A stretch of 64,000 nucleotides of DNA from an uncultured Bacilli bacterium (GTDB lineage: Bacteria > Bacillota_I > Bacilli_A > RF39 > UBA660). A program made the translations under genes and the position numbers. This document shows positions 7,825 to 16,817 of this stretch, in pieces. The notes under the pieces are model-generated. The model saw only the letters and a program-made list of their open reading frames with translations. It was not told the origin of the DNA and did not search any database. The first letter of the stretch is position 1. The number at the start of each line of letters is the position of its first letter. The DNA is taken from contig CAKPMX010000003.1 in NCBI GenBank assembly GCA_934168205.1, positions 68,902 to 132,901 on the forward strand. Reading direction: 5' to 3'.

Positions 7825-8459
7825 ATGTAAGTTAATCTTACTATTTCATATAATTCACTTAATTTATTATTGTAGTTTTCATTTATTTCTTTTATAAGTT
7901 TGGCTATTTTTTCTTGGAATGTTAATTTATCTTGGGGAAATATTTCTTCATATAAATAATTTAATTTCTCATAATCTTTTTCTTTAGCTAAGTAATTTAA
8001 TTCTTTTAATAAATATTTCTTTTTAAAGGATTCATCTCTTGTTAAAAAGTATTCTATTTTATATTTTTCAAGTAGCTCATACCCTATTTTCTCTTCATCT
8101 AGTAAAGTTGTTTCATCTAAAACATCTTCCTCTTCGTCTAATAATAAATTACTTCTACTTATTACTACTCCTTTACTATTAAATTCTAAAGCTAGAACTT
8201 TGTTTAAATCTGAAAAAAGGCAGCCAAACTTGATATCTTTTTTATTTTTGTAGGAAATCGTACTTCCTTTTATTGTTTCTAGTAGTTCACTATCAATTTT
8301 AATTTTATAATTGAATATTTCTTGCATTTGTTCAGAGCTGATTCTGATAATAGGAATTCTTTTTATGTGTTCAAAGCAGTCATTATCTTTCCATTCATAA
8401 AATTCAAAGTATTCATCGGCATCATTAAAGTTAAGTAATATATCGTAAATATAATTCAT
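7815..8459 (-). CDS. DUF3603-like conserved protein
   Basis: This is a cytoplasmic protein of 214 residues starting MNYIYDILLNFND behind GGAAAGGA. The opening pattern (IYDILLNFN, YEFYEW, HIKRIPIIRI) resembles the DUF3603 family of Bacilli, whose function is unknown to me. The C-terminal half is Glu/Lys-rich and predicted helical (YLAKEKDYEKLNYLYEEIF). I reject a longer start at 8528 because it would run through the upstream gene. It overlaps that gene by 4 bp (ATGA), implying translational coupling. Confidence 0.65.
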   Translation of the reverse strand: MNYIYDILLNFNDADEYFEFYEWKDNDCFEHIKRIPIIRISSEQMQEIFNYKIKIDSELLETIKGSTISYKNKKDIKFGCLFSDLNKVLALEFNSKGVVISRSNLLLDEEEDVLDETTLLDEEKIGYELLEKYKIEYFLTRDESFKKKYLLKELNYLAKEKDYEKLNYLYEEIFPQDKLTFQEKIAKLIKEINENYNNKLSELYEIVRLTYIKK

Positions 8460-8668
8460 GTTCTTTTTCCTTTCCAAGTATATATAATAATTATTTGAAT
8501 TATGAGACCTATTATAAATAAATAACATTCTGGTTGTTTTAAAATATAGAAAACATATTCTTTTATAGTATAGCCAAAAGTAAATAAATTAATGTACATT
8601 ATTATGTAAGTTATTCCCATGGTCATCATTAATAGTGAGATTAGCATTATTATTATTTTGGTTATCAT
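8456..8668 (-). CDS. Small two-segment membrane protein (hypothetical)
   Basis: The frame encodes 70 residues: an N-terminal hydrophobic stretch (about 1-30), a short loop (TFGYTIKEY) and a second hydrophobic stretch (about 45-65) ending in KGKRT. The positive C-terminus should lie inside the cell. The 4-bp ATGA overlap with the DUF3603-like gene supports a real coding frame. No Shine-Dalgarno sequence is visible before the ATG at 8668, so the start is uncertain. I do not recognise a family. Confidence 0.5.
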   Translation of the reverse strand: MITKIIIMLISLLMMTMGITYIIMYINLFTFGYTIKEYVFYILKQPECYLFIIGLIIQIIIIYTWKGKRT

Positions 8669-8700
8669 AGTTAATTTTATGTTTTAAAGTTTGTTTTTTT

Positions 8701-8726
8701 CCAAAAGAAAAGCACCTAAGTGCTTA
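8701..8726 (-). terminator. Terminator of the Asn/Gln-rich membrane protein gene
   Basis: On the minus strand AAGCAC-TTAG-GTGCTT is followed by TTCTTTT. The stop codon at 8724-8726 lies within the stem. Confidence 0.65.
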
Positions 8727-10283
8727 TTTGTAATAAATTGAATTTAAAATACTTGTATTGTATTGTTCACAAGAAATTGTATTGGCATTTTTTTCTTCTC
8801 TAAACTCATACATATATACTTTTTTGTTACGAGATGTTAAGTATAAATTAACGGTTCCATTGTTTTCATAAGAAATATGATACCAAGTTATACTATTTAT
8901 TTGTAATTCTTCAGGGTTATCTTTAAGTTTATAGTAATTTTTCATTTGTTTAGCTAAGTTTTCAGCATCTGAAAAGTCTTTTAAGACATTAAAACTATAA
9001 TGACAATTACTGAAGTTATCATTTGGATCTGTTTTGATTCCACCTATTATACTTCCTTGATTAGAATTAGAATTTTTTATTTCATCGGGCATTACTATTT
9101 CATAATAATTATTGATGTTGACATTATTGTCATATGTCAAGTTACCTTTAAACTCTGGATTTTTTCCTAATAAGACTAAAATATTTATGTCTTTGAATGG
9201 TCCAAATGAGAAACCATTGATATTAGCAATAACAAGGCAAACAAGACCAATAATTATACTTGCAAAAACAGTAAGAATTGGATTAGACATTTTAGTTTGA
9301 CCAGATGAGACAATTATATCTCTTAATTGATCATATGAAGCATTGGAATATCTTCTTTCAGCATTTTTTATTTTTGCTTTAGCGTATGACAAGTATAATT
9401 TATTAAATGTGAAACATAAGATTACATTAATGACAAGAGAAAGATATGGATTTACGTAAAATATTATAACAACTCTTAACAATAGTATAAATAAGCCTAT
9501 TACTACCATTCTACGATATAATAAGTAGAACTCGCCAAATATTAAGGCAAATAAATTGAATTTACTTTGGGATATTTTTTCATACTTGTATCCAACAAAT
9601 CCCATTAGTAAATTTCTTCGATGAAAATCAGTTATATTTTGATTATATTGCACAACGGTATTATTAGGTTGTATTTCTACTACTGGCTTTGTCTCATCTT
9701 CTGGTTCTGTTTTTTGATTGTCATTCATTTGGTTTATTGGAAGAATATTTATTGAATTATTTAATAACTCACTATTAGTAGTATTAATACTTTTAAAAGT
9801 ATTAGTCCCAGAATTATCTTGTATTATCTCATCAACTATTGATGAAAATGGTTTATTGTTTTGAGCAGATATTTGTTCACTATTTTGATTTTTAAACAAA
9901 CTAGAAAAACTGTTATTTTTGTCACTGGTGTTTTCTTCATCACTAGGTGCATTAAAATCAAAGCCAAATGAATTCGTATTATTTGATGGCGTAGTATTTT
10001 GATTATTTTGAACTAAATTTGTATTTGGACTAGGTATATTGAAATTCATTGATGAAAAGTTATTGTTTTGACTTCCTGTTTGACTAACTGAATTATTTTG
10101 ATTGAATTGACTTTGACTAAAACTTTGTCCAAATTGACTTTGAATATTATTTTGAGAAATATTCTGGTTATTTGTTTGAGGGATATTTTGATTGAATTGA
10201 TTTTGTATATTATTATTTTGATTATTATCAGGTGTTGCTGGTGGCATACTCGTGACGAATTTATTACCTTGATTATTATTCAT
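8724..10283 (-). CDS. Membrane protein with long Asn/Gln-rich N-terminus
   Basis: This 519-residue protein has three parts. Residues 1 to about 215 are low-complexity and very rich in Asn, Gln, Ser and Phe (repeated NQNN, SQFNQ, NNIQ), resembling a prion-like disordered region. About 220-360 holds several membrane segments, with FGEFYLLYRR reminiscent of DUF2628 membrane proteins. The C-terminal about 150 residues form a probable extracytoplasmic domain with two Cys (NFSNCHYSF, NTISCEQY) that could form a disulfide. The function is unknown. A GGAGGG site precedes the ATG. It is 27 bp downstream of rmuC and probably co-transcribed with it. Confidence 0.75.
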   Translation of the reverse strand: MNNNQGNKFVTSMPPATPDNNQNNNIQNQFNQNIPQTNNQNISQNNIQSQFGQSFSQSQFNQNNSVSQTGSQNNNFSSMNFNIPSPNTNLVQNNQNTTPSNNTNSFGFDFNAPSDEENTSDKNNSFSSLFKNQNSEQISAQNNKPFSSIVDEIIQDNSGTNTFKSINTTNSELLNNSINILPINQMNDNQKTEPEDETKPVVEIQPNNTVVQYNQNITDFHRRNLLMGFVGYKYEKISQSKFNLFALIFGEFYLLYRRMVVIGLFILLLRVVIIFYVNPYLSLVINVILCFTFNKLYLSYAKAKIKNAERRYSNASYDQLRDIIVSSGQTKMSNPILTVFASIIIGLVCLVIANINGFSFGPFKDINILVLLGKNPEFKGNLTYDNNVNINNYYEIVMPDEIKNSNSNQGSIIGGIKTDPNDNFSNCHYSFNVLKDFSDAENLAKQMKNYYKLKDNPEELQINSITWYHISYENNGTVNLYLTSRNKKVYMYEFREEKNANTISCEQYNTSILNSIYYK

Positions 10284-10310
10284 ACTATCCCTCCTCTTTT
10301 TATATTTTAA

Positions 10311-11384
10311 CTATTCTTTTTCTTTATATTCTAACATAGAAACATCTACTTTGTTTATTGTTTCAAATTTCTTAGTGATTTTATCTGACGTAATAGAGAC
10401 GTTTTCAATGTCTTTATTTACAGTTTGAATACTTCTAGCTAGCTTATCCCAACGTTCTTTATAGCGAGCAAATTCTAAGCCGAGTTTGTTTAATTCGTCA
10501 TGGATTATTGAAGTGTATTTGTCTCTTTCCATATTCTTTATAATCATTTCTACTACTGTTAAAGTTGATATTAAAGTAGTAGGACTTGTAATCCAAACTT
10601 TCTTTTTATAAGCATAATCTATTATATCTTGATGATAAGCGTTTATTTCGGCGAATATTGCCTCTGCTGGTAAGAATAAAATTGCTTGATCAGCTGTTTC
10701 ACCAGGAATTATATATTTACTGCTTATAGCGTCTATATGTTTTTTCATATCTTGTTTAAACATTTTTTCATAATTATCTCTTAATTCTTGAGATAGTTTT
10801 TTATCAACCATTAATTGATAGTGTTCTAATGGGAACTTTGAGTCGATTGCGATTGTGCCAAGAGGTTCTGGAGCAAAGACTACAGAGTCAGCTATAACAC
10901 CAGTTTTTAAAGTATACTGTAAACGAAATATATTATCATTTCTTTCACCAAAGACGCTAGTTAGAATGTGCTTTAAGTTTACTTCGCCAAAGATACCACG
11001 CGTCTTTTTATCGGTTAAAATACTTTGTAGACTAACTATATCAGTTGATAGTGTCTCTATTTTCTTCTGTGCTTCATCTATTTTTGATAATCTTTCAATA
11101 ACGTTCATGAAGGTTTTATTAGTCTTTTCAAAGTTTTGATCTAGTCTTTCATTTACTCTTTCATTGATAACAATTAGTCTTTTTTCTAATTGTTCATTTA
11201 AAGACGTAAAATCTTTATTTAAATTTCTACTTATGTCGGACTTGAAATCACCTAGTTCTTTCATCATACTTACTTCTAGTTTTCCAAGTCTTTCTGTTAT
11301 ATTACTTTCATTAATGTTTTTAAATATTGATATTACACCAATGATTAAATTAATTACTAATAAAATTATAATTACATATTCCAT
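10311..11384 (-). CDS. rmuC: RmuC family protein (recombination limitation)
   Basis: The protein has one N-terminal membrane anchor (YVIIILLVINLIIGVIS), a coiled-coil region to about residue 120, and the RmuC core with the nuclease-like signature IDSKFP and later FLPAEAIFAEI. RmuC proteins limit DNA inversions at repeats, and the core resembles restriction-endonuclease folds. I choose the ATG at 11384 behind AGTAGGTGA. A GTG three codons upstream overlaps that ribosome site. The gene is 9 bp from the DedA gene and probably in the same operon. Confidence 0.88.
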   Translation of the reverse strand: MEYVIIILLVINLIIGVISIFKNINESNITERLGKLEVSMMKELGDFKSDISRNLNKDFTSLNEQLEKRLIVINERVNERLDQNFEKTNKTFMNVIERLSKIDEAQKKIETLSTDIVSLQSILTDKKTRGIFGEVNLKHILTSVFGERNDNIFRLQYTLKTGVIADSVVFAPEPLGTIAIDSKFPLEHYQLMVDKKLSQELRDNYEKMFKQDMKKHIDAISSKYIIPGETADQAILFLPAEAIFAEINAYHQDIIDYAYKKKVWITSPTTLISTLTVVEMIIKNMERDKYTSIIHDELNKLGLEFARYKERWDKLARSIQTVNKDIENVSITSDKITKKFETINKVDVSMLEYKEKE

Positions 11385-11393
11385 ATTTTTCAC

Positions 11394-11972
11394 CTACTCT
11401 ATATTTGCATTTTTACCTATTAATTTTGATAGTGCATAGGCTATTATTATCATTATTGACATCACTATTATTGCTGATATATCGGTCATACTTTCTACGA
11501 AACTTTTGCCAATGTAGCCCCAGAATGAAACCATAAATATTTTTCCAATAAGTAAAGCAACAATATACTTCTTTTTTGACATTCCAGAAACTCCGGCTAA
11601 AATATTTATTAGAAACGCTGGCGTAAATGGTAAAGTTATTATTACTGTTAGATTAGCTAGAGAGATTTTTTGAAACTTATCTATGGCTTTATCTATTTTA
11701 TCTCTTGTTTTTTTACTTAGATATTTATAGATTATGTTATTTGATACATAGTAAAATATTAAGTATGAAATATAGCAGCCAATACAAGTTGAAACCCATG
11801 ACATTAGTATTCCTGGTAGTAGTCCAAATGTATGAGTATTTAAAGCGATGAATACACTTAAAGGTAAGGCTGGTATAAATGACTCAATCATTATTAGTAA
11901 CATACCAAATAAAATACCACCATTTGAAATAACTTCTGTACTGTATTCAACTATTGTATTTATTAAGTCCAA
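11394..11972 (-). CDS. DedA/VTT-domain membrane protein
   Basis: This polytopic protein of about 192 residues has the VTT/DedA pattern: ESFIPALPLSVFI near the N-terminus, then reentrant and transmembrane segments around TLPFTPAFLINILAG. Proteins of this family are proposed lipid (undecaprenyl-phosphate or phospholipid) translocases. The best start is a TTG at 11972, six bases after GGAAGGTG. A GTG at 11981 lies inside that ribosome site. A second family member is at 59705. A good promoter lies immediately upstream. Confidence 0.82.
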   Translation of the reverse strand: MDLINTIVEYSTEVISNGGILFGMLLIMIESFIPALPLSVFIALNTHTFGLLPGILMSWVSTCIGCYISYLIFYYVSNNIIYKYLSKKTRDKIDKAIDKFQKISLANLTVIITLPFTPAFLINILAGVSGMSKKKYIVALLIGKIFMVSFWGYIGKSFVESMTDISAIIVMSIMIIIAYALSKLIGKNANIE

Positions 11973-11992
11973 GTTATTCACCTTCCTATTTT

Positions 11993-12021
11993 ATTATAAT
12001 ACAAAAATCGAAATGTCTCAA
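11993..12021 (-). promoter_or_regulatory. Sigma-A-type promoter of the DedA-rmuC operon
   Basis: On the minus strand TTGAGA (12016-12021), a 17-bp spacer and TATAAT (11993-11998) precede the DedA gene. Confidence 0.65.
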
Positions 12022-12086
12022 GAAAATAGTAGTTAGTTAATACTGGTTAACAATTATAATGGACAAATATATTTATTTAAAAGTAA

Positions 12087-12116
12087 AAGATATTAGAAAG
12101 AACTAATATCTTTTCC
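12087..12116 (-). terminator. Terminator of the rhodanese gene
   Basis: AAAAGATATTAG and CTAATATCTTTT form a 12-bp hairpin around six loop bases. A moderately T-rich tract follows on the minus strand. The stop codon at 12093 is inside the hairpin. Confidence 0.55.
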
Positions 12117-12410
12117 TATATTTAGGCGATAACTATTGTATCCTCCATTAATACTTATTGTTTTATATCCTAGTGAATTTAGTTTTTTTGAAATACTTTT
12201 GCTTGTATACCCTGCTTGACAATATAAGTAATAAGTATCATTTTTGTTTAAATACTTTGATGGACTCAGCAGTAAGTAATCATAAGGAACGTTTATTGAA
12301 TTATTTATGTGACTCAGATCATATATGTATTTACTTCTAATATCAATTATATTTAAGGTACTACTAGAATTATTTACAATAGTAAGAAAATCATTCATAT
12401 CAATTGTCAT
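12093..12410 (-). CDS. Rhodanese-domain protein (sulfurtransferase)
   Basis: This 105-residue single-domain rhodanese has the opening IIDIRSKYIYDLSHI and the active-site loop CQAGYTS with catalytic Cys64. The GYxS tail matches the persulfide-binding loop. Such small cytoplasmic rhodaneses carry sulfane sulfur for tRNA thiolation or detoxification. The partner cannot be told from context. It lies alone between the DedA operon and the secretion cluster, with its own hairpin terminator. Confidence 0.88.
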   Translation of the reverse strand: MTIDMNDFLTIVNNSSSTLNIIDIRSKYIYDLSHINNSINVPYDYLLLSPSKYLNKNDTYYLYCQAGYTSKSISKKLNSLGYKTISINGGYNSYRLNIGKDISSF

Positions 12411-12432
12411 ATTTTCACCTCTATTGTATTAG

Positions 12433-12466
12433 ATGAAAAAAAAGAATCTGCAGTAATTACAGATTC
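12433..12466 (-). terminator. Terminator closing the secretion cluster
   Basis: On the minus strand GAATCTG pairs with CAGATTC around a nine-base loop, followed by TCTTTTTTTT. It follows the stop of the last cluster gene (12474). Confidence 0.75.
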
Positions 12467-12473
12467 CTACTTA

Positions 12474-13730
12474 TTATTTAATTATATATGGATTTTTCTC
12501 AGTTCCATTTCCAGAACTGATCATGATTCTACTACTTAGTTTTACTACTGGTCTAATACGATTGTATGCATTACATTTTGTTTCGGTAACGCTTCCTTGT
12601 TCATCTACAATGAATACGGTTGAGCTACTATTAGCTACTGCTGTTGCGGTCCACCAACGATAATCAGCGGCTAGATAGTTGTAGTTTTGACAGGCTGGAC
12701 TTTGTGGACTAGTACAATTTGGATCAATACTAGCATTAATATAGTCTGATACTGTTAATAAACCAAGTTTTTGTCCAGCAACTGTACTTTTACATTCTAG
12801 TTCGTTAGTATTATTGGTACTGTCAAGAGTTCTTTTTCCGGTGCAAACTTCAAAGCTGGATAATTTTGTCTTATCAGTTTCACTTAAGAATACTAAGCCT
12901 TCTTTTGTCTCATTATACAACTCTTCAAGATATTCTTTTATTCTACTTGTGGAATAATTATTTATACCAATGTTATATTTTACTTCATTATTGTATCTAT
13001 CATCCCAAGCAGCTGAATATCCAGCGTATTCTTCTTTAATTAAGTAAGCATTGTTATTGCTGTCGATTTTAACTATACGCCAAAGTTCTTCATTTATTTT
13101 AACATAATTGTTAACCATTTCGCCACGGAAGACTAATCCATTGTTCATTTTGTATAAACCATAGCCAGAAGTAACTACTTTAGAATCTTCTTTAACTGCT
13201 GCAGCTATTGTTTTGTCACTATAAGCATCTCCACAGTTTAAAGATGGCGTATATATATATTCTTCACCTGATTTAGATACACTTACTTTTCCAGTACAAG
13301 TAACACCTTTTTTTGTGTATTCACTTAAGTCTTTCATTTTTCCAGCCAAAGCTAGAGTTGATGCCTCTATTTCAACAATTTGAGTTTCCTTCTTTGGAAG
13401 ACTTTCTGGATTATCTGCAAAGTATGATTTAGCGGCATTAGTCATAATCTCTTCAATTTTTTCATAAGAATAATTTCCCTTAGTGAAGGCTGTTGCTATA
13501 CTTAAAACTATAAATAAAAGAACTATACCACCAATAACTATAAATGCTAGTTTTAGAATGAATTTTTTAAAGTCGTCTTGTCCTTTATTTTTAGAACTTT
13601 TGCTTTCTTCTTCATCTTCTTCATCATCGTCTTCTTCAACAGTTTCCTCTTCAATTTCTTCTTCAAATTCGTCAGCATCTATGTCGTTTACTTTTCCATT
13701 TTTTTTGCTTTGATTAAAATTAAGATTCAT
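12474..13730 (-). CDS. Type II membrane surface protein with DUF6273-like domain
   Basis: This 418-residue protein has a very acidic cytoplasmic N-terminus (about 19-43, nearly all Glu/Asp), one membrane segment (about 58-82) and an extracytoplasmic part. The latter begins with an AAKSYFADNPESLP helix and a two-Cys module. It ends with a DUF6273-like domain containing LWRIVKI, WWTAT, RIRPVVKLSS and the closing SSGNGTEKNPYIIK. The same plan appears in the protein at 34788-36575, so the two are paralogues at opposite ends of the cluster. It is the last gene, 23 bp from virD4. A surface or minor-pilin role is inferred. Confidence 0.7.
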   Translation of the reverse strand: MNLNFNQSKKNGKVNDIDADEFEEEIEEETVEEDDDEEDEEESKSSKNKGQDDFKKFILKLAFIVIGGIVLLFIVLSIATAFTKGNYSYEKIEEIMTNAAKSYFADNPESLPKKETQIVEIEASTLALAGKMKDLSEYTKKGVTCTGKVSVSKSGEEYIYTPSLNCGDAYSDKTIAAAVKEDSKVVTSGYGLYKMNNGLVFRGEMVNNYVKINEELWRIVKIDSNNNAYLIKEEYAGYSAAWDDRYNNEVKYNIGINNYSTSRIKEYLEELYNETKEGLVFLSETDKTKLSSFEVCTGKRTLDSTNNTNELECKSTVAGQKLGLLTVSDYINASIDPNCTSPQSPACQNYNYLAADYRWWTATAVANSSSTVFIVDEQGSVTETKCNAYNRIRPVVKLSSRIMISSGNGTEKNPYIIK

Positions 13731-13753
13731 ATTATTTAATTCCTTTCATTATA

Positions 13754-15973
13754 TTAGTTATCAAAAAAGTCATCAAAGAAATCATCATCATTGTCATCAT
13801 CGTCTTGTAATTCCAAATTATTATTAGGTACTGTTGTCATCATTGGTGTTGGTTCTTTAACAACATTATTTTCTACCTTGTTTATTGACGTTGGCATTAC
13901 AGGACTTTTTTGTTCAACTACAGGCTTGTTTGGCTCTTGTTTTTCTTTGTTCTTTTTTTCTTCTTCTTCAAGTTCTGCAATTTTAGCATCTATTTTTTTG
14001 ACTAACTCATCAACATCAAAATTGAAGTTATCATCAACTGGCTTTGTTTCCTTCTTTTCTGGCTTTGGTAATCCAACCTCTGTGTCTTTAAAGATAGGTA
14101 TAGGCTTTTCTACTGATTCTTTCTTTTCTGGAACTCTAGGAGTAATAGGACTTGGTGCAGGGCCAAATGGACTTTTTCTTGGTGCAAAGTCAAAAGCATC
14201 AGCTTTACTTTTTTCACTGTTGCCTGGTTTTGAATCCATTTCTGCGGCATTCATCATATCTAACAGTTTCTTTTTCTTTTGATTTTTTACAAATTCTTTT
14301 ATATCAAAAGTATGAACTTCTCTTTTAGCTCTTGTTGGATACTTAGCTAATGGATATTTTTTACCCCAGTCTATTTTAAAGTTTGGAGTTAATTTAGTCT
14401 TAAATGGTTGTTTACGTAAACGAAGAACTATAACTTCAAACATTTTCATTCTTTGTAGGTCAGATACTGTTACCAATGGCGTTGAAGCAGTTTTTTCATC
14501 TTTTTTAGATTTTACTTCACCACACATTTTAGATATTTCTTCAAGGGCTTTTAATTCCGTTGTTATTAAGTAAGCTATGTTTCCACAGTTACCACGAATT
14601 GTTTCAGCATCTTCTTTTCCATATACAGAATCCAATTGTGCAAAGTTCTGAATAATCATTGTAAATCTTATTCTTCTTGAACGAGCAGCAGTAATCATTG
14701 TTGTTACATCTTTTAATGGTGGCATGTTAGCAAACTCGTCTAGTATGAAGTTTGTTCTTACTGGTAATTTTCCACCATGTTTTTGAGCTGTTGCTATTAA
14801 AGTTTCATATATTTGTTTTAATAAAATAGTAACTAATGAATGGTATGTTTTCTTTTCATCTTGAATAACTATGAATACAGCAGTAGGTTTTTCACCAATG
14901 CTTTCTAGGTCGACACTACTATATGATAACATTTCACTTAAGTTATCACGAGAAGCAAACAATTTTACTTTTTGTTTAAATACAGATAAGATACTACCTT
15001 TAGTTTCAGTTGGCGCCATTATAGTACTTGAAGCATTGATAGCGGCTGCACTAGCAGGATCTTTTGCATTAAAGTATTCTTTAATATAAGTTGATCCTCC
15101 AAATTTTTCTTCACCAACGGTTGTTGCTAAAGAAATACTGTTAATATTAATTTCATCTTCTTTGGCATCCTCAAATAATCCTAAAGCAATTCCTGAGAAA
15201 TAATCGGCTGATGTTTTTTCCCAGAATGGATCGGCATTTTTATTACTATCATCGTATAGAATGTTTAAAGCTAAGTCATCTAATAACTCGATAGCTTTGT
15301 CATGATTACCAGACTTCCACATTTTATATGGTAATGTCATTGGGTTCCAAGCACTACCCATTTGAGGATCACGGAAGTTAAGTAAGACAATTTGATAGCC
15401 TAATTCTCTAAGCATCATACTGTTCTTTTCGTATATTTCACCTTTTGGATCGGTAATAATCATTGATTCTCTAGCTTTTGCTAAACTATGTACTTGTGGA
15501 TGAACAAATCCTTCAGTTTTACCTGAACCAGTGGCACCGATAATTAATGAGTGATATTCACCATTGTCTACCCACATTTCGTTTTCTTTTACAATTAAAG
15601 GAATTCCAGCGGCTTTTGCTCTTTTTTGTTTTACCTCAACACACTCTAATTCTTCTTTAATTTCTTTATCTTTTGCCCAACGAGAATAACCTTTATCTTT
15701 CTTTTCTGTTGTTAGACCTATACCTTTTTCTCTTTCAAAGAAGTATGAACTAACACTTACAAATAAGGCAAAAAGCGCTAATATGAAAAATGTTAAAGTT
15801 GTAACTATATATTTAGGACTAAAAGCTGGTAAAGGATTAAATCCTGATAATGTTCCTTCTGCAGCAAATGTTGCTAGATTAACTATTACAATTGCTACTA
15901 TATATAGTAAAAATAGAGAAAAGATTCCAAATATTAATAAATCATGAGAATCTGCTCGAAACTTAAATTTCAT
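13754..15973 (-). CDS. VirD4/TraG-type coupling ATPase
   Basis: This 739-residue protein has two N-terminal membrane segments (12-34 and 56-79), Walker A GATGSGKT (146-153), the TraG-type ITDPKGE (173-179) and the Walker B stretch FILDEFANMPPL. The C-terminal tail, from about 570, is Pro/Lys/Glu-rich and ends in an Asp/Phe-rich acidic patch (DDDFFDDFFDN). VirD4 proteins are hexameric membrane ATPases that bring DNA or protein substrates to type IV secretion systems. No relaxase is nearby, so protein substrates or a re-purposed role are likely. GGAAG precedes the ATG. Confidence 0.9.
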   Translation of the reverse strand: MKFKFRADSHDLLIFGIFSLFLLYIVAIVIVNLATFAAEGTLSGFNPLPAFSPKYIVTTLTFFILALFALFVSVSSYFFEREKGIGLTTEKKDKGYSRWAKDKEIKEELECVEVKQKRAKAAGIPLIVKENEMWVDNGEYHSLIIGATGSGKTEGFVHPQVHSLAKARESMIITDPKGEIYEKNSMMLRELGYQIVLLNFRDPQMGSAWNPMTLPYKMWKSGNHDKAIELLDDLALNILYDDSNKNADPFWEKTSADYFSGIALGLFEDAKEDEININSISLATTVGEEKFGGSTYIKEYFNAKDPASAAAINASSTIMAPTETKGSILSVFKQKVKLFASRDNLSEMLSYSSVDLESIGEKPTAVFIVIQDEKKTYHSLVTILLKQIYETLIATAQKHGGKLPVRTNFILDEFANMPPLKDVTTMITAARSRRIRFTMIIQNFAQLDSVYGKEDAETIRGNCGNIAYLITTELKALEEISKMCGEVKSKKDEKTASTPLVTVSDLQRMKMFEVIVLRLRKQPFKTKLTPNFKIDWGKKYPLAKYPTRAKREVHTFDIKEFVKNQKKKKLLDMMNAAEMDSKPGNSEKSKADAFDFAPRKSPFGPAPSPITPRVPEKKESVEKPIPIFKDTEVGLPKPEKKETKPVDDNFNFDVDELVKKIDAKIAELEEEEKKNKEKQEPNKPVVEQKSPVMPTSINKVENNVVKEPTPMMTTVPNNNLELQDDDDNDDDFFDDFFDN

Positions 15974-15996
15974 GTTACTACTTCCTTTCTGCCTAT

Positions 15997-16002
15997 ATTA
16001 TA
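15997..16002 (-). promoter_or_regulatory. Possible extended -10 promoter for virD4
   Basis: On the minus strand TGTTATAAT forms an extended -10 element 23 bp upstream of the virD4 start codon. The -35 region is poor. Confidence 0.35.
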
Positions 16003-16033
16003 ACATCAACTATTTAAAACGTCATTAAATATT

Positions 16034-16807
16034 TTATTGATTGCTAACTATAATACTGAATTTATCATTATTGAATTTATATAGCATATCGATAGTTCCT
16101 TCAGTACTATACTTACTACAAGATAATACTATTTCATATTTATTATCATCATTAACATCAATTATAGAATTTATATACGGTTTGCAACCATTAAAACTCC
16201 TGTTTTTTTCTACTGATTTATAAATTGGATATATTATATCATTTTTTTCCATAAATACTACACTAAATATATAATCCGGGTCAGTTTCCCTAGGAAATAC
16301 ATTGCCTACCACATATATTTTTTCGTCTACTCCATCGTTATCTATATCAACACTAATTTGAGTATTACTTGTTAGTTCCTGACCTGTAGATATATTATTT
16401 TCTGATAATACTTTATTTACTTTAGTATAGTCTGATATTTTTTCTTGATTAAAGTTTTTTATTTTCATTTCATAATTAGCTGAGTATGCTATTAAACTGC
16501 CAGAGTAAGAAACCGGTTTTCTTTTATTATCAAATAAATACCATTTATCATCATAAACTATTTTATAGTTACCTAGCTTTTCATTATCTACAAAAACAGT
16601 AAATTCTTGCCAATTTAAATTTTCCATGTCCTTGTTATTGACAATATTATACCATTTTTTTTCATCTAATTGCCAGATTGTATTATCACCTATTATTAAT
16701 GTTGTCTTTAGTTTCGAATATTTTAATTCGTCTCTTCCATATAACAAAAAGAAGACTGTAAAATAAACTATTACTATGATTAAAATTACAATATATCTTT
16801 TTTTCAT
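16034..16807 (-). CDS. Membrane-anchored protein with FG-GAP-like Asp motifs (hypothetical)
   Basis: This 257-residue protein has an N-terminal anchor (YIVILIIVIVYFTVFFLLY) and an extracytoplasmic domain. Two Asp-rich loops, DIDNDGVDEKIYV and DVNDDNKYEIVLS, look like the calcium-binding turns of VCBS/FG-GAP repeats. I choose the ATG at 16807 behind AGGAG. A longer frame would overlap the upstream gene. It sits 10 bp after the wall hydrolase and before virD4 in the secretion cluster, so an envelope accessory role is likely. No exact family recognised. Confidence 0.6.
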   Translation of the reverse strand: MKKRYIVILIIVIVYFTVFFLLYGRDELKYSKLKTTLIIGDNTIWQLDEKKWYNIVNNKDMENLNWQEFTVFVDNEKLGNYKIVYDDKWYLFDNKRKPVSYSGSLIAYSANYEMKIKNFNQEKISDYTKVNKVLSENNISTGQELTSNTQISVDIDNDGVDEKIYVVGNVFPRETDPDYIFSVVFMEKNDIIYPIYKSVEKNRSFNGCKPYINSIIDVNDDNKYEIVLSCSKYSTEGTIDMLYKFNNDKFSIIVSNQ

Positions 16808-16817
16808 TAATAATCTC

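Noticed and set aside
13791..14282. Plus-strand Ser-rich frame opposite virD4
   Set aside because: It mirrors the Asp/Glu/Lys-rich tail codons of virD4 and has no independent support.
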